DNA of 11,594 nt from Gordonia sp. (in: high G+C Gram-positive bacteria) (lineage in GTDB: Bacteria > Actinomycetota > Actinomycetes > Mycobacteriales > Mycobacteriaceae): the NCBI GenBank assembly GCA_030152405.1, contig JASLJL010000407.1:1-11594 (forward strand). The letters run 5' to 3'. A program made the translations under genes and the position numbers. Below, one piece after another: positions 7,562 through 11,594 of the stretch. A model generated the notes under the pieces. The model worked only from the letters and a program-made list of their open reading frames with translations. It was not told the DNA's origin and searched no databases. Numbering within the stretch: the stretch's first letter is position 1; each line of letters opens with the position of its first letter.

Positions 7562-8002
7562 TCAGCGGGCGAGGGCGGCCGCGCGCCGGACCGCGTACTC
7601 GTACCCGGCGACGCCGAACCCGGCGATGACGCCGGAGGCGATCGGCGAGATGTAGGAGTGGTGCCGGAACGGCTCGCGCGCATGGACGTTGCTGATGTGG
7701 ATCTCCACGATCGGCACCTCTGGGATCACCAGGGCGTCGGCCAGTGCGACCGACGTGTGAGTCCATCCGCCGGGATTGATGACGATCGCGCTCACCTCGC
7801 CGCGGGCCGAGTGGATCGCGTCGATCATGTCGCCCTCGTGATTGGTCTGGAACGCGCGCAGTCCGAAGCCCTCGTCGGCCGCCGTCCGTTCGGCGAGAGC
7901 GACGACGTCGTCGAGCGTGTCCGAGCCGTACACGTCCGGCTGACGGGTCCCGAGTGTGTTCAGGTTGGGCCCGTTGAGCAGCAGAATCGGCAGAGCGGTC
8001 AT
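7562..8002 (-). CDS. aroQ: Type II 3-dehydroquinate dehydratase
   Basis: This enzyme dehydrates 3-dehydroquinate to 3-dehydroshikimate, the third step of the shikimate pathway or part of quinate catabolism. The 146 residues match the family length. The N-terminal LLLNGPNLNTLGTR holds N12 and the flexible-loop R20, followed by the catalytic tyrosine Y25 in QPDVYGSDTL. INPGGWTHTSVAL supplies N76, EIHISNVHARE supplies catalytic H102, and R113 lies in PFRHHSYISP. All key residues are present. It starts 18 nt after the thioesterase stop on the same strand, so the two probably share a transcript. Whether this is the only aroQ of the organism cannot be judged; standing apart from other aro genes leaves a quinate-utilisation or second-copy role open. 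Confidence 0.95.
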   Translation of the reverse strand: MTALPILLLNGPNLNTLGTRQPDVYGSDTLDDVVALAERTAADEGFGLRAFQTNHEGDMIDAIHSARGEVSAIVINPGGWTHTSVALADALVIPEVPIVEIHISNVHAREPFRHHSYISPIASGVIAGFGVAGYEYAVRRAAALAR

Positions 8003-8020
8003 GTCGCCAACCCTACTGCG

Positions 8021-8425
8021 TCACGACTGCTCGGCGTGTGACCGCAGCGCGTCGGCGATCGTCTCGGGCAGCGCCGTGGAGGTCTCGGTCTCACGCGAAA
8101 TGTTGACGTAGGTGATGTCCACGTCGCACACCGGCGCCGCGCCGCACGACATGGCGTATCGAAGCGCGAAGCTCGACCGTCCCACGTGAGTGCAGGAGAC
8201 GTCGACGTCGAGCAGATCGTCGAAATGCGTCGGCTTGCGGAACGCGATCTCGGCCTTGATCAACGAGGGGTCGAAACCGATCGCCCCGAGGTCTTGGAAC
8301 CGGTGTCCCAGGGCGCGCAGGAACTCCGTCATCGCGACGTCTGCGATCTCCAGGTACCGCGCGTTGAACAGGAATCCCTGGGCGTCGGTCTCGTGGTAGC
8401 GGATCTGATGGCTGTAGACGTGCAT
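8021..8425 (-). CDS. Hotdog-fold acyl-CoA thioesterase (YbgC/4HBT-like)
   Basis: The 134-residue protein has the single hotdog domain length of the 4-hydroxybenzoyl-CoA thioesterase family. The signature RYHETDAQGFLFNARYLEIAD (9-29) places the catalytic aspartate at D14, followed by the long central helix (MTEFLRALGHRF) and the strand IKAEIAFRKPTHFDDLLDVDV. It should hydrolyse acyl-CoA or acyl-carrier thioesters in the cytoplasm; the acyl group is unknown. ATG 8423-8425 has an excellent AGAGGA site 6 nt upstream. An upstream in-frame extension to 8575 would overlap the divergent ectD start and shows no family sequence. It leads a two-gene operon with aroQ and is divergent from ectD. Residues near the C-terminus are poorly conserved in the family and were not interpreted. 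Confidence 0.9.
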   Translation of the reverse strand: MHVYSHQIRYHETDAQGFLFNARYLEIADVAMTEFLRALGHRFQDLGAIGFDPSLIKAEIAFRKPTHFDDLLDVDVSCTHVGRSSFALRYAMSCGAAPVCDVDITYVNISRETETSTALPETIADALRSHAEQS

Positions 8426-8486
8426 GGCTTCCTCTGTATCGGCGGGATGCCCCGAACGGCGGGTTCTGGTAGCGGTGGAGGGTGGG

Positions 8487-8502
8487 CTCGACTCCCGTCG
8501 AG
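8487..8502. promoter_or_regulatory. Small inverted repeat in the thioesterase-ectD divergent region
   Basis: CTCGAC (8487-8492) and GTCGAG (8497-8502) are a perfect inverted repeat with a 4-nt spacer, about midway between the two divergent starts. It could be an operator for one or both promoters. The arms are short and such palindromes also arise by chance in GC-rich DNA. No clear -10/-35 pair could be assigned for either gene. Confidence 0.25.
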
Positions 8503-8520
8503 TACACCTCATCACAAGAA

Positions 8521-8527
8521 GGGAGGA
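8521..8527 (+). promoter_or_regulatory. Strong ribosome binding site selecting a TTG start
   Basis: GGGAGGA is a near-ideal Shine-Dalgarno sequence. The in-frame TTG at 8532 follows at 5 nt from the GGAGG core, whereas the next ATG (8550) is 23 nt away and the upstream ATG (8424) lies at the opposite gene's start. This decides the ectD start. Confidence 0.8.
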
Positions 8528-8531
8528 TTCC

Positions 8532-9491
8532 TTGACCACTGCGAATGACATGAGCACAGACCGATCGCGCGTCACCGCGCCTTCGAATGACGTGCACGAT
8601 CGCTATCCGACGCGGCTCCGCGAAGCCGCCCCGATGATCCGACGACCCGACCCCGTCGTCTGGGGAGACGCCCGCGGTCCGCTCTCGAACGCGCAGATCG
8701 AGGCGTTCGACGCGAAGGGCTTCCACATCGACGACGGGCTGCTCACGCCCGCTCAGGTCCAGGCCTGCTGGACCGAGTTCGACAGGCTCGCCGCCGACCC
8801 GGAGCTGGAGGCGTCCGGCGCCGTCATCAGGGAGGCGGGCGGGGACGCGGTCCGATCGATCTTCGCCGTCCACCGCCACAGCGCGGTGATCGACGCCCTG
8901 GCCCGAACCCCGCGCATCCTCGACCGTGCGCGCCAGATTCTCGGGTCGGAGGTCTACATCCACCAATCCCGCATCAACGCGATGCCCGGCATGGTCGGCA
9001 CCGGCTTCGGCTGGCACTCCGACTTCGAGACGTGGCACGCCGAGGACGGCCTTCCGACGCCGCGTGTCGTGAGTGTCTCGATCGCACTCACCGACAACTT
9101 CGCGTTCAACGGCGGTCTCATGCTGATGCCCGGCGCCCACCGCACGTTCGTTCCGTGCGTCGGGGAGACGCCTCTCGACAATCACCGTGAGTCGCTGAAG
9201 AAGCAGCAGGTGGGCGTGCCGGACGACGACACCGTGTTCGAACTCGGCTATGAGCACGGGATCGAACAGTTCACCGGCCCGGCGGGCTCGGCGTTGTTCT
9301 TCGACTCCAATTCGATGCACGGATCGAGCAACAACATCACGCCGTATTCGCGAGCCAACGTGTTCCTGGTGTTCAACAGTGTGCACAACGCGCCCGTCGA
9401 ACCGTTCGCCGCGCCACGGCGTCGTCCGTCGTACATCGCCGACCGGGACACCACACCGCTGACGCCACTGCCCGACTCCGTGTTCGCCTGA
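8532..9491 (+). CDS. ectD: Ectoine 5-hydroxylase EctD
   Basis: EctD is a non-haem Fe(II), 2-oxoglutarate-dependent dioxygenase that converts the compatible solute ectoine to 5-hydroxyectoine. With the TTG start it has 319 residues, about 20 more than typical EctD, the excess being at the N-terminus. The diagnostic signature GFGWHSDFETWHAEDGLP supplies the iron ligands H162 and D164, and SMHGSSNNITP supplies H263. R274 in SRANVFLVFN should hold 2-oxoglutarate. YIHQSRIN and the SVSIALTDN, NGGLMLMPGAH blocks also match actinobacterial EctD closely. Related phytanoyl-CoA dioxygenases lack this exact signature, so the assignment is firm. No ectA, ectB or ectC lies within reach in the window, so the gene is separate from ectoine synthesis here. 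A strong hairpin follows it. Confidence 0.93.
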   Translation: MTTANDMSTDRSRVTAPSNDVHDRYPTRLREAAPMIRRPDPVVWGDARGPLSNAQIEAFDAKGFHIDDGLLTPAQVQACWTEFDRLAADPELEASGAVIREAGGDAVRSIFAVHRHSAVIDALARTPRILDRARQILGSEVYIHQSRINAMPGMVGTGFGWHSDFETWHAEDGLPTPRVVSVSIALTDNFAFNGGLMLMPGAHRTFVPCVGETPLDNHRESLKKQQVGVPDDDTVFELGYEHGIEQFTGPAGSALFFDSNSMHGSSNNITPYSRANVFLVFNSVHNAPVEPFAAPRRRPSYIADRDTTPLTPLPDSVFA

Positions 9492-9497
9492 TGCACG

Positions 9498-9535
9498 GCT
9501 CGGGTCCGGTCCTGCGGGCACGGCCGGACCCGAGC
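9498..9535 (+). terminator. Strong hairpin terminator of ectD
   Basis: GCTCGGGTCCGG (9498-9509) and CCGGACCCGAGC (9524-9535) form a perfect 12-bp GC-rich stem with a 14-nt loop, 6 nt after the ectD stop. It has no U tract, as is usual for actinobacterial hairpin terminators. It ends 10 nt before the candidate emb -10 box, so it insulates emb from ectD and occupies the place of its -35 element. Confidence 0.8.
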
Positions 9536-9545
9536 ATCGGGCAGA

Positions 9546-9551
9546 TAGGAT
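9546..9551 (+). promoter_or_regulatory. Candidate -10 box of the emb gene
   Basis: TAGGAT fits TANNNT and ends 8 nt before the GTG start at 9560, so transcription would begin at or just before the GTG and give a leaderless mRNA. The same bases include AGGA, which could act as a ribosome binding site if transcription started further upstream, so the two readings compete. Confidence 0.45.
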
Positions 9552-9559
9552 GACGACCT

Positions 9560-11594
9560 GTGCCAGCCTTCACCGCCCGTAGAGCCCAGATAGTCGCCGT
9601 CGTCACGGGCTTGTTGGGTCTGGTGCTGGCCCTGGCCACACCGCTGCTGCCGGTGAAGCAGACCGTGGCGGAGATCAGCTGGCCGCAGAACGGCACGGTG
9701 AACTCCGTCTCTGCGCCTCTCATCTCGTACACGCCGATCGACCTGACGGCGAGCATCCCCTGCGGGGCGGTGAAGTCGCTGCCCGCGGGCAAGTCCGTCC
9801 TCCTGGAGACGACGGCGCCGTCGGCCACCAAGTCCACCCAGCGCGGACTCGTCGTCCGGGTGACCGGCGAGCAGGCCACCCCCACCGCCAAGCGCAGTGT
9901 GGAGGTGATCAACCGAAACATTCCGCTGGTGTCGGTGCCGCTGTCGGACGTGCTGTCGTCCGAGTGCCGCAGCATCGACCTCCACGCGACGTCGGACGCG
10001 GTGATCGCCGAGTTCGTGGGGCTGACCGGCCCCGACGGCGAGAACCGGTCGGGAACCACCGTCGAGACCCCGGGCGGCGATCAGCGACCCCAGGTCACCG
10101 GCCTGTACACGGAGCTCACCGGGTCGGCCGCGGCCATGCCCGGTCTCACCGCGCACGTCGTCATCGACTCTCGATACTCGACCACGCCGACCGCGGTGAA
10201 GTGGGCCGCGATCATCGTCGGAGTGCTCGCCGTCGTGATCTCGCTCGTCGCGCTCGCCCGGCTCGACGCGACCGACGGTCGACGCCACCGCCGCTTCTTC
10301 CCGGCCCGCTGGTGGCGGCTCAATCCCCGCGACTACGTCGTCGTCGGACTGCTGCTCGTCTGGCATTTCATCGGCCCCAACACCTCCGACGACGGCTATC
10401 TGCTGACGATGTCGCGGGTGGCCCAGGACAGCGACTACACGGCCAACTACTTCCGCTGGTTCGGCGCCCCCGAGGCGCCGTTCGGGTGGTATTACGAGGT
10501 GTTCGGCCTGCTCAGCCATGTGAGCGTCGCCAGTCCGTGGATTCGACTGCCCGCTCTGGCGTGCGGTGTGATCTCGTGGCTGATCATCTCGCACGAGATT
10601 CTTCCGCGCCTGGGCCGCGCCGCGATCACCCGGCCGGCAGTCGGATGGACGGCGGCGGCCGTGTTCCTGGTCGCCTGGTTCCCGTTCAACAACGGCCTTC
10701 GACCCGAACCCATCATCTGCCTCGGCGCTCTGTTGACGTGGTGCTCAGTGGAACGCGCGATCGCCACCGGCCGCCTGCTCCCCGCCGCCGTCGCCTGTGC
10801 CGCGGGTGCTCTGAGCATCGCCGCCGGCCCGACCGGGGTGCTCGCCGTCGCCGCGCTGGTGGCCGGCGCGCGCCCGATGTTCCTGTCGCTGGTGCGACGC
10901 GCCCGAGTGGTGCAGGCCGAAGCCGGGCGCGGCGCCGTCGCCGCGTACACGAGTCTCGTCGCGCCGATCCTCGCGGCGGGCACGTTCGTGATCTTCGTGG
11001 TGTTCTCCGGTCTGACGCTCACCGCGTTCACCGAGGGCTCCACGATGAAGACCGCCGTCGGCCCGTCCGCCAACTGGTACAACGAGATCGATCGCTACTC
11101 CTCGCTGTTCGCGTTCTCCGCCGACGGATCCATCGCGCGACGGTTCGCCGTGGTCGCGATGTTCCTGTCGATGGCGGTGGCGGGCGCCGTCCTGATTCGG
11201 AAGTCGCGGATCCCCGGCACCGCGCTGGGACCGTCGCGACGCATCGTCGGCATCACCTTCGGCTCACTGCTGTTCATGATGTTCACTCCCACCAAGTGGA
11301 CCCACCACTTCGGCGTGTTCGCCGGGCTCGCCGCAGCGCTGGCGGGTCTCGCCGCCATCGCGATGAGCTCGTCGGCGACGCACTCCCGCCGCAATCGGAC
11401 GGTGTTCGCGGCGCTCGTCGTGTTCGTGACGGGGCTGGCGTTCACCGCGCCGAACTCCTTCTACTACGCGTCGGCGTGGGGCATGCCGTGGGCGTCGTCC
11501 CAGGTGTCGGTGGGCGGAGTCCTGCTCGGCCAGGTCCTCCTCTACGCCTCGCTCGCGTTGCTGCTGGTGGCGTTGTGGTTCCACTTCCGCGAAC
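9560..11594 (+). CDS. embC: Arabinosyltransferase, EmbC-like (partial, 3' end outside window)
   Basis: Emb proteins are GT-C fold (GT53) membrane enzymes that extend arabinan with DPA as donor and are the targets of ethambutol. About 678 of the usual 1,050-1,100 residues are present. An N-terminal membrane segment (about 10-33) precedes a periplasmic carbohydrate-binding-like domain (ISWPQNGTV, SAPLISYTP, SIPC), then many membrane segments from about residue 212. The catalytic pair is D277-D278 in NTSDDGYLLTMSR; M284 there matches the EmbB M306 ethambutol position. NYFRWFGAPEAPFGWYY, FNNGLRPEP and FTPTKWTHHFGVFAGL are family hallmarks. The run TKWTHHFGVFAGL with SRRNRTVFAA is closer to M. tuberculosis EmbC than to EmbA or EmbB as I recall them; EmbB is the main alternative. 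The GTG at 9560 is the first start after an in-frame stop at 9551. The C-terminal domain is not in the window. Confidence 0.9.
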   Translation, partial: MPAFTARRAQIVAVVTGLLGLVLALATPLLPVKQTVAEISWPQNGTVNSVSAPLISYTPIDLTASIPCGAVKSLPAGKSVLLETTAPSATKSTQRGLVVRVTGEQATPTAKRSVEVINRNIPLVSVPLSDVLSSECRSIDLHATSDAVIAEFVGLTGPDGENRSGTTVETPGGDQRPQVTGLYTELTGSAAAMPGLTAHVVIDSRYSTTPTAVKWAAIIVGVLAVVISLVALARLDATDGRRHRRFFPARWWRLNPRDYVVVGLLLVWHFIGPNTSDDGYLLTMSRVAQDSDYTANYFRWFGAPEAPFGWYYEVFGLLSHVSVASPWIRLPALACGVISWLIISHEILPRLGRAAITRPAVGWTAAAVFLVAWFPFNNGLRPEPIICLGALLTWCSVERAIATGRLLPAAVACAAGALSIAAGPTGVLAVAALVAGARPMFLSLVRRARVVQAEAGRGAVAAYTSLVAPILAAGTFVIFVVFSGLTLTAFTEGSTMKTAVGPSANWYNEIDRYSSLFAFSADGSIARRFAVVAMFLSMAVAGAVLIRKSRIPGTALGPSRRIVGITFGSLLFMMFTPTKWTHHFGVFAGLAAALAGLAAIAMSSSATHSRRNRTVFAALVVFVTGLAFTAPNSFYYASAWGMPWASSQVSVGGVLLGQVLLYASLALLLVALWFHFRE

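Noticed and set aside
8091..9521. Long minus-strand frame opposite ectD
   Set aside because: EctD on the plus strand is unambiguous and the antisense frame shows no family features.
9248..10594. Minus-strand frame opposite the 3' end of ectD and the start of emb
   Set aside because: It crosses a terminator, a promoter and two real genes, with low-complexity translation.

Overview
The window is high-GC actinobacterial DNA from an arabinogalactan-making member of the Mycobacteriales. Three consecutive genes match the mycobacterial decaprenylphosphoryl-arabinose and arabinan genes dprE1, dprE2 and aftA almost motif for motif. A fourth, at the right edge, is an Emb arabinosyltransferase that resembles EmbC most. 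Gene content, an ectoine hydroxylase and an interspersed palindromic repeat of a type I recall from Gordonia and relatives suggest Gordonia or a close genus. The genus is an inference.

Layout. Positions 1-204 are a near-perfect inverted repeat (two 89-bp arms, 26-nt loop). It joins the tail of a universal stress protein (USP) gene on the minus strand (165-596) to a mirrored copy of the same tail on the plus strand, whose body lies outside the window. Divergent from the USP gene is a tight plus-strand operon: dprE1 (685-2103), dprE2 (2133-2894), aftA (2900-4849) and a metallo-beta-lactamase-fold hydrolase (4853-5599). Gaps are 29, 5 and 3 nt. DprE1 and DprE2 epimerise decaprenylphosphoryl-ribose to decaprenylphosphoryl-arabinose (DPA). 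AftA uses DPA to put the first arabinose on galactan, and Emb enzymes extend the arabinan.

In M. tuberculosis aftA is followed directly by embC. Here about 4.7 kb lies between aftA and emb. It holds the hydrolase, a palindromic repeat (5637-5778), a convergent terminator, a minus-strand DEAD-box RNA helicase with a long structured leader (5853-7289), a minus-strand pair of a hotdog thioesterase and type II 3-dehydroquinate dehydratase (8425 down to 7562), and a plus-strand ectoine 5-hydroxylase with a TTG start (8532-9491) without ectABC beside it. A strong hairpin ends ectD, and a candidate -10 box 10 nt further on precedes the emb gene, which starts at GTG 9560 and runs off the window.

No RNA gene, CRISPR array, transposase or phage gene was recognised. 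No clearly new system is evident. The items most worth a second look are the long inverted repeat at the left edge, the hydrolase inside the arabinan operon, the solitary ectD, the interspersed repeat and the helicase leader.
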